DNA of 64,000 nt from an uncultured Rhodospirillales bacterium (lineage in GTDB: Bacteria > Pseudomonadota > Alphaproteobacteria > ATCC43930 > CGMCC-115725), in assembly GCA_903828515.1 (NCBI GenBank), contig CAIKMD010000006.1, positions 248,001-312,000 of the forward strand, given 5' to 3'. Below are positions 8,554-16,681 of this stretch, in pieces. Each line of letters starts with the position of its first letter. Positions within the stretch are counted from its first letter, which is position 1. A program made the translations under genes and the position numbers. Below the pieces are notes generated by a model that did not search any database, was not told the DNA's origin, and was given only the letters and a program-made list of their open reading frames with translations.

Positions 8554-10653
8554 ATGGCTCGTATCGATATCGCGCGACTGATGCGGCCGCGCTCGGTTGC
8601 CATCGTCGGCATTTCGCCGGAACCGAGTTCGGCGGGGTTCCTGCTGCTGCGCAATCTCGAACATTATAAATATTCGGGCGATATCCAACTCGTCAGCCGC
8701 AATCGCAGCGAGATCGAGGGCCGGCCCTGCGTTGCCACGATCGACGATCTACCCGAGGGCGTCGATGTCGCGCTGCTGCTCATTCCGCGCGTCGCGATCG
8801 AAGAGGCGGTTCGGGCCTGCGCGCGGCGCAAGATCGGCGGCGTGATCATCTTCGCGGCGGGCTTCGGCGAAGCCGGCGGCGAATGGAAGGTGGCGCAGGA
8901 TCGCATCGCGGTCATTGCCGAGGAAGCCGGCATCGCGCTGTGCGGACCCAATTGTCTGGGCATCGTCGATTTCGTCCATCGCGTGCCGCTGACCTTCTCG
9001 GCGCAACTGGGCGATCCGATCGACGTGAAGGCCGGTGTCGTGGTCGTCGCCCAAAGCGGCGGTCTCGCCGGCGTCGTGCGGTCCGGTTTGAAGGCCAAGG
9101 GCATTCCCGTCACCTGCACGGTCTCGACCGGCAACGAAGCGGTGCTGGGCCTCGAGGATTACGTCGCCCATCTGATCGAGGACCCGACCACCCAGGTGGT
9201 CGCGGCCTTCGCCGAACAGATCCGCAAGCCGCAGCGCTTTCTCGAAGTCGCCGCCCGCGCGCGTCAGCTTAAAAAGCCGATCGTCCTGCAACACACGGGG
9301 CGCAGCGCCGCGGCGCGCGAATCCGCGCAATCGCATACCGGCGCGATGGTCGGCGATTTCGCGGTGCTCGAAACCATTCTCGCGCATAGCGCGGTCATTC
9401 ATGTCGAAACGCTCGAAGAGCTGATCGACGTATCGGAACTGATGATGCGGTTCCCCGATGCGCCCACCGCCGGTTGCGCGATGGTGACCGATTCGGGCGC
9501 GGTCAAAGGCATGACGCTCGATTTCTGCGCCACGGTCGGGCTCGATCTGCCGCCGCTGAAGCCCGAACTCGCGGCATTGCTGCAGAAAATCATTCCCGAT
9601 TTCGTCGGCGCCAGCAACCCGCTCGACCTGACGGCACAAGCGATCACCCATCTCGACATGTACGAGAAGACGATGACGCCGCTGCTCCAAGACGACGCCT
9701 ATGGCAGTCTGGTGCTGACCGCCATCGTTTCGTCGGCGAGCGACTACGCGCTGATCAAGGGCCGCGCCTCGCTGAAGCCGATGATCGGGTCGAAGAAGCC
9801 GGTGATCTATGCGATGCTCGGCGACGAGGCCGAGGTGCCGCCGCAACTCATCGTCGAATCGCGCGCCGGCAACGTGCCGTTCTTCCGCTCGCCTGAACGC
9901 GCATTGCGGGCGCTCGCGCGCATCACCCAATACGGCCGCGCCCTGGCGCGCGCCGAACAGCGCGTGGCGCCGCGCCCGATCGCGGCGCCGCCTTTGACCC
10001 AGCGCGGCACGCTCACCGAAACCGACAGCAAAACCTATCTCGCGGCGTTGGGCCTGAAGATTCCCGCCGGACGCCTGGCAAAGACGGCTGCCGACGCGCG
10101 GCAGATCGCCGGCGAGATCGGCTATCCGCTGGCGCTGAAAATCCAATCGCGCGACCTCGCGCATAAGAGCGATGCGGGCGGCGTGCTGCTCGGCATCGCC
10201 GATCAGGCCGGGCTCGATGCGGCGTGGGAAAAACTTCAGGCGCTGGCGAAAAGCCGCAGCCTCGCGCTCGACGGTATCCTGGTCGAACGCATGTCGGCCA
10301 AGGGCGTCGAGACCATCATCGGCGCGCGCCGCGATCCGCAATGGGGGCCGGTGATCGTCGTCGGGCTGGGCGGCATCTGGGCCGAGGCGTTGGGCGATGT
10401 CCGCTTGATGCCGGTGGGATTGAGCGAGGCCGAGATCGTCGACGAAATCGGCAAATTGCGCGGGGCCAAGCTTTTGGGCGGCTTGCGCGGCTCGCTGCCC
10501 TGCGACGTCGCCGCGTTGGCCAAGGTGGTATCGCTGATCGGATCGGTCGTCGCCGCGCGTCCCGAAATCGCCGAGATCGATATCAACCCGCTGACGGTCT
10601 TCGCCGTGGGCGAAGGTGTGCTCGCGCTCGATGCGCTGATCGTGGTCGCCTAG
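8554..10653 (+). CDS. NDP-forming acyl-CoA synthetase (CoA-binding + ligase + ATP-grasp); candidate hydroxycinnamoyl/feruloyl-CoA synthetase
   Basis: CoA-binding N-terminus (RPRSVAIVGISPEPSSAGF), QSHTGAMVGD phospho-His loop, C-terminal ATP-grasp (GYPLALKIQSRDLAHKSDAGGVLLGI). Confidence 0.85.
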   Translation: MARIDIARLMRPRSVAIVGISPEPSSAGFLLLRNLEHYKYSGDIQLVSRNRSEIEGRPCVATIDDLPEGVDVALLLIPRVAIEEAVRACARRKIGGVIIFAAGFGEAGGEWKVAQDRIAVIAEEAGIALCGPNCLGIVDFVHRVPLTFSAQLGDPIDVKAGVVVVAQSGGLAGVVRSGLKAKGIPVTCTVSTGNEAVLGLEDYVAHLIEDPTTQVVAAFAEQIRKPQRFLEVAARARQLKKPIVLQHTGRSAAARESAQSHTGAMVGDFAVLETILAHSAVIHVETLEELIDVSELMMRFPDAPTAGCAMVTDSGAVKGMTLDFCATVGLDLPPLKPELAALLQKIIPDFVGASNPLDLTAQAITHLDMYEKTMTPLLQDDAYGSLVLTAIVSSASDYALIKGRASLKPMIGSKKPVIYAMLGDEAEVPPQLIVESRAGNVPFFRSPERALRALARITQYGRALARAEQRVAPRPIAAPPLTQRGTLTETDSKTYLAALGLKIPAGRLAKTAADARQIAGEIGYPLALKIQSRDLAHKSDAGGVLLGIADQAGLDAAWEKLQALAKSRSLALDGILVERMSAKGVETIIGARRDPQWGPVIVVGLGGIWAEALGDVRLMPVGLSEAEIVDEIGKLRGAKLLGGLRGSLPCDVAALAKVVSLIGSVVAARPEIAEIDINPLTVFAVGEGVLALDALIVVA

Positions 10654-10659
10654 ACGCGG

Positions 10660-10875
10660 CTAGTTGTTCTTGGCGACGACCCAACCCTCGGCCTTGTAGT
10701 TCTCGACGCACATGTCGAATTGCGACCAGGGGTTGACGTCGGCGAGCAGCGAGGCCTGGCACGATCCGGTCTGCTTCGTCACCGGATTCACGAAGGCGAC
10801 GGTGCGCGGAATATTGCCGGCGCATCCGGCGAGGCAAAGGCCAAGGACTACCATCAACAGGCTGACGTTACGCAT
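10660..10875 (-). CDS. Small lipoprotein of unknown function
   Basis: MRNVSLLMVVLGLCLAGCAGN (lipobox LAGC), 71 aa. Confidence 0.65.
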   Translation of the reverse strand: MRNVSLLMVVLGLCLAGCAGNIPRTVAFVNPVTKQTGSCQASLLADVNPWSQFDMCVENYKAEGWVVAKNN

Positions 10876-11132
10876 CGACGAATCTCCTTGGCCGAATCAC
10901 AAATCCCGATTCCGAAATTCTCCGGACGACCCGGAATGTCCATCAACCCGACGAGCGAGACAAGTCCGTTCGAACTGAAATAGTTCGGCCGAGCACTTGC
11001 TCGCCTCTTGATGCGACGCCTGCCCGATCCCACCTCTCCGAAGCCCGAACGCCGTGTGGTCGGTTGTCCTGGCGCTCATTCGCCGCCGACTCTTAAAAAT
11101 ACCAAACAAAGCCAATTCGTTTTATATAAATC

Positions 11133-11161
11133 AATGGCTTAGCGAAAATTTCAAAGCCATT
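11133..11161 (-). terminator. Possible terminator downstream of dinB
   Basis: AATGGCTT / AAGCCATT inverted repeat immediately 3' of the dinB stop in an AT-rich segment. Confidence 0.4.
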
Positions 11162-11173
11162 CCGCTGGTGTTT

Positions 11174-12364
11174 CTAATCCGTCTCGAACAGGTCGGGCGG
11201 GTCGGCCCGCTTGCCGGGCATCAGATCGTGCGCGGTTATCCCGATCAGGCGGAACGCGGTGCCGTCGAGTTGGCGCAGGAGGGTGGGTGTCACCGCCGCG
11301 AGGATGATCTCCTGCTTCATCGTTGGATCATGCAGCCGGCAGGCATGGGTGCGGGTCAGGCGGTCGTGGCGCCGCAGCTTGAGCGTCAATGATCCGGCGG
11401 CGAGGTCGGCCCGCGCCAGGCGCTCGGCGACGCGGGCGCAGATTTGCTCGACCTCCGGCGCGATCTGCTCGTAGGTTCGGAGGTCGTTGGCGAAAGTGCG
11501 TTCGGCCCCGACCGTGACCGACCGGCCGCGCCCGAAGCCGACGCGGCGCTCGTCCTCGCCATGCGCCTGTTGCAGCAAGCGGCGGCCCCAGCGGCCGAAG
11601 CGATGGGTCAGTTCGTCGGCTTTCGCCTGGCGCAATTCGGCGATGGTGGTGAAGCCGAGCTGTTCGAGTTTCGCCGCGGTGACCGGGCCGACGCCGGGCA
11701 GGGCGCCGACCTTCATCGGCGCCAGCACGGCGAGCGCGTCGCTGGTGCCGATCACGAAGAAGCCGCGCGGCTTGCCCATGTCGCTCGCCATCTTCGCCAG
11801 CATCTTGTTGGGCGCGAGGCCGACCGAGATGGTGACGCCGACGCGTTTCTCGACGAGCAGCGCGAGGCGCGCCAGCGACCGCGCCGGTGGTTCGTCGCTT
11901 TCGCTATCGGAGAGATCGAGATAGGCCTCATCGATCGAGACCGCCTCGACCCGCGTCGCCGTCGCCTGCATCAGCTCGCGGATGCGCCGCGATTCGGTGC
12001 GGTATTTCTCCATGTTGGGCCGGACCACGCTGGCGTCGGGGCAAAGCCGCAGCGCATGCGCCATCGGCATCGCCGAGCGCACGCCGAAACGGCGCGCGAT
12101 GTAGCACGCAGTCAGCACCACGCCGCGCACGCTGCCGCCGACGATCACCGGTTCGTCGGCGAGTTCCGGCCGGTCGCGCTTTTCGACCGAGGCATAGAAC
12201 GCGTCGCAATCGACATGGGCGATGGCGAGCGTCGCCAGCTCGGCATGCGCGACAAGCCGCGCCGAGCCGCAGGCCGGGCATGAGTCGGGCGCCGGCATCG
12301 CGACCGGCGCGATCCGGCCGCAATCGCGACAAAGACAGTTCGGAGTCTGAGCCTTGACCTCCAT
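11174..12364 (-). CDS. dinB: DNA polymerase IV (Y-family) with N-terminal zinc-ribbon-like C4 motif
   Basis: AIAHVDCDAFYASVEKRDRPELADEPVIVGG; VSIDEAYLDLS; GLAPNKMLAKMASDMGKPRG; N-terminal CRDCG-x12-CPACG. Confidence 0.93.
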   Translation of the reverse strand: MEVKAQTPNCLCRDCGRIAPVAMPAPDSCPACGSARLVAHAELATLAIAHVDCDAFYASVEKRDRPELADEPVIVGGSVRGVVLTACYIARRFGVRSAMPMAHALRLCPDASVVRPNMEKYRTESRRIRELMQATATRVEAVSIDEAYLDLSDSESDEPPARSLARLALLVEKRVGVTISVGLAPNKMLAKMASDMGKPRGFFVIGTSDALAVLAPMKVGALPGVGPVTAAKLEQLGFTTIAELRQAKADELTHRFGRWGRRLLQQAHGEDERRVGFGRGRSVTVGAERTFANDLRTYEQIAPEVEQICARVAERLARADLAAGSLTLKLRRHDRLTRTHACRLHDPTMKQEIILAAVTPTLLRQLDGTAFRLIGITAHDLMPGKRADPPDLFETD

Positions 12365-12425
12365 GCCGCATCAAACTACCGTTTTTCGCGGCCCAAGGGG
12401 ACGGGCTCACAAGGAAAAATCGCCG

Positions 12426-12638
12426 GTGGATCGCGCGATCCTCATCGTCCAAGCGGTCGAGATCTACGGTGCGATCGGCGCCGTCGTCGCGGCGGCGTTT
12501 CTCGTTCTCGGCATCGACCGCGTCGATCCGGGCGCGCGCGGGTCTTACGCGTTTCGGCCGCTGCTCATTCCCGGCATCGTGATGCTGTGGCCCATCGTGC
12601 TGTGGCGCTGGTTCGCGCTCGAACGTTATCGGTCCTGA
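12426..12638 (+). CDS. Small membrane protein (about 2 TM)
   Basis: GTG start; VDRAILIVQAVEIYGAIGAVVAAAFLVLGI...RPLLIPGIVMLWPIVLWRWFALERYRS; first gene of a tightly packed operon. Confidence 0.6.
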   Translation: MDRAILIVQAVEIYGAIGAVVAAAFLVLGIDRVDPGARGSYAFRPLLIPGIVMLWPIVLWRWFALERYRS

Positions 12639-12645
12639 CGAAGCC

Positions 12646-12798
12646 ATGCAGCGTCTGCACCGCCAAGCTCACGCGCGCATCTGGATGGTCCTGGCGTTGC
12701 TGTTGCCGGCGATCATCGTGCTGGCCCTGGTCATTCGCCAGAACGGCCCGACCGAGGCACCGCCGGTACGGCTGAGCGCCCCCCAGGGGAGCCCGTGA
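12646..12798 (+). CDS. Small single-TM protein
   Basis: MQRLHRQAHARIWMVLALLLPAIIVLALVIRQNGPTEAPPVRLSAPQGSP*; stop overlaps the next gene's GTG start (GTGA). Confidence 0.6.
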   Translation: MQRLHRQAHARIWMVLALLLPAIIVLALVIRQNGPTEAPPVRLSAPQGSP

Positions 12799-13850
12799 GC
12801 GCCGCCTACAAGCCGGTCACCTGGAACGTGGTCAAGCTGGCCTATGACGCGGTGCTGGTGATCGCGGTCGGGCTCTACATCTATCTGTTCATTCACGTCG
12901 CGCCCGCTTATGACCGCGTGACGCTCTACGACGACGAGGGCATGACCAAGGTCGCGGCGTTCGGCAGTTGCGCCTTCCTCATGTTCACCTTCATTTTGTG
13001 CATCGGTCCGCTGGCGCGGCTCGATCCGCGCTTCCTGCCGCTGCTTTATAACCGGCGCCATTTCGGCGTGCTCACCGCCGCGATGGCGGCGATGCATGCC
13101 GAATACGTGATCGAATGGTATTTCGATTACGGCCATATGAGCCGCTGGGTCGAATTCCTGATCGGCAATACGAGCTACGGTCAGGTGCTCGGTTTTCCAT
13201 TCGAGCTGTTCGGTTTGTTCGCGCTCATCGTGCTTCTGGTGATGGCGGCGACGAGCCACGATTTCTGGCTGCGCTTTCTGACGCCGCCGGTGTGGAAGGC
13301 GATCCACATGGCGGCCTATATCGCCTATGCCAGCGCGGTCATTCATATCGCGCTCGGTCATCTGCAGTCGGCCTACAACCCCGTCTTTCTCGTCTGCTTC
13401 GTGATCGGCGTCGTATCGGTCTGCGTGCTGCACGCGTTGGCCGCGCGGTTGGACGGGCGTGTCGAGAAAAGTCCGGCGGTGGATGCGGTCGGTGCGCAAT
13501 GGGTCGAGGCCGGGCGCGTCGGCGACATCGCCGAGGGGCACGGGCTGGTGGTGGTTTTGACCGAAGGCGAACGGGTCGCGATCTTCCGCCATGGCGGCAG
13601 GCTCTCGGCGATCTCGAATGTCTGCGCGCATCAGAACGGACCGCTGGGTGAGGGGCTGATCGTCGATGGCTGCGTCACCTGTCCGTGGCACGGCTATCAA
13701 TACCGGCCCGAGGATGGCTGTGCGCCGGCGCCCTACACGGAAAAGCTCAGCACCTATCGGCTGCGTCTGGCGGGTGACCGCATCCTGCTCGACCGCCACG
13801 CCAACCCACCCGGCACCTATGTCGAGCCGGTGACGATCGGAGGCGGATGA
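12795..13850 (+). CDS. Ferric-reductase-like transmembrane domain fused to C-terminal Rieske 2Fe-2S domain
   Basis: Multiple TM helices with His-rich segments (RRHFGVLTAAMAAMH; IHMAAYIAYASAVIHIALGH), then NVCAHQNGPLGEGLIVDGCVTCPWHGYQY Rieske motif. Confidence 0.85.
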   Translation: MSAAYKPVTWNVVKLAYDAVLVIAVGLYIYLFIHVAPAYDRVTLYDDEGMTKVAAFGSCAFLMFTFILCIGPLARLDPRFLPLLYNRRHFGVLTAAMAAMHAEYVIEWYFDYGHMSRWVEFLIGNTSYGQVLGFPFELFGLFALIVLLVMAATSHDFWLRFLTPPVWKAIHMAAYIAYASAVIHIALGHLQSAYNPVFLVCFVIGVVSVCVLHALAARLDGRVEKSPAVDAVGAQWVEAGRVGDIAEGHGLVVVLTEGERVAIFRHGGRLSAISNVCAHQNGPLGEGLIVDGCVTCPWHGYQYRPEDGCAPAPYTEKLSTYRLRLAGDRILLDRHANPPGTYVEPVTIGGG

Positions 13851-14596
13851 TCATGGCCGAGGCACCGTTCTTCATCGGATGGAGCAACAAGCTGCCGCGC
13901 GCGACATTGGGATTCATGGCCATGGTTTCGGTCGCCGTGATCCTGGTGGCGGGGGCGCTGGGTTTCGCGATCGGCGCCACGGCGGTCGATCCCGGCGGCG
14001 GCGATTATACGTTCCCCGAACTCACCATGACCGGCGTGATCGCGGAGCAGCCTTATCCCATTCTGCGTATCGCGGCTGACGCGGGTCATCCGGCATCCCA
14101 TGCGGTCATGCTGTCGTCCGAAGGGACCAACGGTGCCGCGGGCACGATCGCGGGGTTGGCGGGAAAACGCGTCGAGGTTCGCGGTCTCCTCATCAAGCGC
14201 GGCGACCTCGACATGTTCGAGATCGCCGATGGCGGCGTGTCCGAACCTCAATCCGAGGCGGCGCTGCCCCCGGCTTCGGTGCCGCTCGGGCATTGGCGGA
14301 TCACCGGCGAGATTTGCGACGGCAAATGCTACACGGGCGCGATGCGGCCGGGCGCCGGCTTGGCGCACAAGGCCTGCGCCGGCATCTGCTTCATCGGCGG
14401 CGTGCCGGCGGTGTTCGTCAGTACCCGGCCGGTCGAGGGGCAGAACTTCATGTTGATGGTCGACGCCAAGACCGGGAAATTCATCGACGCCTTCCACGAC
14501 CTCGCCGCCCTGCGCATTTCGATCGAGGGCGACCTCGAACGGGTCGACGATCTGCTGGTTTTCCGGGTCGATCCCGCAACCGCAAAGGTGCTGTGA
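13847..14596 (+). CDS. Membrane-anchored protein of unknown function (possible OB-fold-like periplasmic domain)
   Basis: N-terminal TM (FMAMVSVAVILVAGALGFAIGATAV); GKRVEVRGLLIKRGDLDMFEI; ICDGKCYTG...KACAGICFIGGVP Cys motifs; ATGA overlap with upstream gene. Confidence 0.75.
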   Translation: MIMAEAPFFIGWSNKLPRATLGFMAMVSVAVILVAGALGFAIGATAVDPGGGDYTFPELTMTGVIAEQPYPILRIAADAGHPASHAVMLSSEGTNGAAGTIAGLAGKRVEVRGLLIKRGDLDMFEIADGGVSEPQSEAALPPASVPLGHWRITGEICDGKCYTGAMRPGAGLAHKACAGICFIGGVPAVFVSTRPVEGQNFMLMVDAKTGKFIDAFHDLAALRISIEGDLERVDDLLVFRVDPATAKVL

Positions 14597-14597
14597 C

Positions 14598-14825
14598 ATG
14601 GGCACGTGGCGCGATGCGCTCGGCGCGGCGGTGGTTGGCGGGACGCTGGCCTGGGGGTCCTATGCGTTGTGGTATGCGGCCCAGGATTGGACCCGGCACA
14701 CGGCGCTGGCGGATTTCCCCTATCTGGTCGGGCTGGGCGCGGTCGTGGCTTTTCTGGGCTTGGCCGAATGGTTGCTGACGGTGGGCAAAACCTGGCTGGG
14801 GCGGGGTTCCCATGGTTTGTCATAA
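14598..14825 (+). CDS. Small membrane protein (about 2 TM)
   Basis: MGTWRDALGAAVVGGTLAWGSYALWYAAQDW...FPYLVGLGAVVAFLGLAEWLLTVGK; 1-nt gap after upstream stop. Confidence 0.65.
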   Translation: MGTWRDALGAAVVGGTLAWGSYALWYAAQDWTRHTALADFPYLVGLGAVVAFLGLAEWLLTVGKTWLGRGSHGLS

Positions 14826-14896
14826 GGTCCCGATCCGGCTAGGCTTTCGTCTCGTTCGCCTGTAGAATTCGACCACAACTTTAAGGGAGCGGCGCC

Positions 14897-15919
14897 ATGG
14901 CAGTCGACATGCATTTCCATTGGGGGCCTAAAGGTTTCGCCGACGTTTTGCGTCAGCGGACAAGCAAGCCGATGATCCGGCGCGGCGATGACGGCGCCGA
15001 ATATTTCGATTCGTTTTTCTCCTCGAACAAGCTGCCGCCCGATTTCGACTCTGCCGAGGCGCGGCTCGCCGAGATGGACGAGAACGGCGTCCAACACGCG
15101 GTGCTGTCGATCAGCCCGGTGACCGGCATCGAGGCGATGGGTTTGCAGGATTCGCTGCCGCTCGCGCGTGCCTTCAACGATGCGGCGTCGGTCGTTTGTC
15201 AGGAACATCCGGGCCGCTTCTCGGCCTTCGCGATCCTGCCGATCGGCAACATGAGCGTCGCGGTCACCGAGTTCGAGCGTGTGATGGACCTGCCGGGCTT
15301 CGTCGGCGCGGTACTGCCGGGCGATGGGTTCTTGTCGCAAAAGCGCGCCGAGCGTTTCGCGCCGCTGATGGAAGTGGCCAATCGGCGCAGCGCGATCTTC
15401 CTCGTCCATTACGGCAAGCTGCCGGATGACCCGGAGGCGCCGAAGCCCGACGTGACGGATAACAACCGCAACCGTTTCGGCACGCTCGACATGCAGTCGC
15501 GGCTGTCCTCGAACATGGTCACGTTCTGCATGACCGATTTCCTGAAGCCTTATCCGAACGTCACGGTGATGAGCCACAATCTCGGCGGCAATATTCCGTT
15601 CGAGATCGACCGCATGGATCATCGCACCCTGTGCGACACGCCGGGCGCGGTGTTGCCCTCGGCGCTCGTTCGTAACGCGCCGATCCTGGTCGATTGCAAC
15701 TCGCTGAGCGGCCGCGCGATCGAGCTCGCGGTCGAGGTCTACGGCGCCGACAAGATCGTGTTCGGTTCGGATGGCACCAAGTTCGGCATGAACTGGACCA
15801 ACAACGCGATCGCCGAAGCGCGGATTTCCGACGCCGACAAGCGTCTGATCCTCGAAGGCAACGCCAAGCGCCTGCTTGGCCGCGTCAACCAGCACCTCGC
15901 CGCGGCTGCGGCGGAGTAG
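14897..15919 (+). CDS. Amidohydrolase_2 / ACMSD-like metal-dependent decarboxylase or hydrolase
   Basis: N-terminal HFH, FLVHYGKL, VMSHNLGG, KIVFGSDGTKFGMNW; GGGAGC-type RBS. Confidence 0.85.
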   Translation: MAVDMHFHWGPKGFADVLRQRTSKPMIRRGDDGAEYFDSFFSSNKLPPDFDSAEARLAEMDENGVQHAVLSISPVTGIEAMGLQDSLPLARAFNDAASVVCQEHPGRFSAFAILPIGNMSVAVTEFERVMDLPGFVGAVLPGDGFLSQKRAERFAPLMEVANRRSAIFLVHYGKLPDDPEAPKPDVTDNNRNRFGTLDMQSRLSSNMVTFCMTDFLKPYPNVTVMSHNLGGNIPFEIDRMDHRTLCDTPGAVLPSALVRNAPILVDCNSLSGRAIELAVEVYGADKIVFGSDGTKFGMNWTNNAIAEARISDADKRLILEGNAKRLLGRVNQHLAAAAAE

Positions 15920-15922
15920 CTT

Positions 15923-16594
15923 CTACGGCAACAGGCGCGGCGCGATCACGGCAAGGTCCGTGAAGCGCCGCGCCGTCGCTGCCGCGCCCCGGGCCATTGT
16001 CTCGGGTCCATAGCCCCATAAAGCGAAAATCGACGGCAACCCGGCGCCTTGCGCGGCGGCGATGTCGTTGGCGTGGTCGCCGGCCATCACCGCGCGGACC
16101 GGGTCACCGCCGGCGCGTGCGATGGTGCTGAGGAGATGCGCGGGATCGGGTTTGCGGACCGGGAAACTGTCGCCGCCGCCGATGGCGGCAAAACGGTCGG
16201 CGAGTCCCAAGGCTGCGATCAGCATCTGCGCTGCCGCCACGGGCTTGTTGGTGCAGATGGCGAAGCACCAGCCTGCGCCGGCGAGGCTAGTGAGTGTCTC
16301 CTCGACCCCGGGATAGAGCGTCGTCGCGTCAGCCGCGTGGGCGGTGTAGTCGACGACGAACGCGTCGAACTCCTCGGGTGACGGCGCAGGGGCATGGCGC
16401 GCGGCCAGGGCGCGTTCGACCAGTTTCTGGGTGCCGTCCCCGACCATCGGCCGGACTTCGTCGAGGGTGAAACCCGGCAGGCCCCGCGCGGCCATCAACC
16501 GATCGAGCGATGCCGCGAGATCGGGAAGCGAATCGACCAGCGTGCCGTCGAGATCCAGCACCAGGGTTCGCGTCGAGTTCGTAAAAGACGCCAT
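15923..16594 (-). CDS. gph: HAD family hydrolase, phosphoglycolate phosphatase-like
   Basis: LVLDLDGTLVDSLPDL; FAICTNKP; KPDPAHLLSTI; MAGDHANDIAAAQGAGL. Confidence 0.88.
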   Translation of the reverse strand: MASFTNSTRTLVLDLDGTLVDSLPDLAASLDRLMAARGLPGFTLDEVRPMVGDGTQKLVERALAARHAPAPSPEEFDAFVVDYTAHAADATTLYPGVEETLTSLAGAGWCFAICTNKPVAAAQMLIAALGLADRFAAIGGGDSFPVRKPDPAHLLSTIARAGGDPVRAVMAGDHANDIAAAQGAGLPSIFALWGYGPETMARGAAATARRFTDLAVIAPRLLP

Positions 16595-16681
16595 GCGCTG
16601 CGATCGTCACCGGGGATGGGGCTCAGAACAGCGTTCTAGCACCATCCCGGTGGCGATGCATGGCCCGCGGGTTGTTGGGCG

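Noticed and set aside
8749-10341. 530-aa minus-strand ORF
   Set aside because: Antisense shadow of the NDP-forming acyl-CoA synthetase
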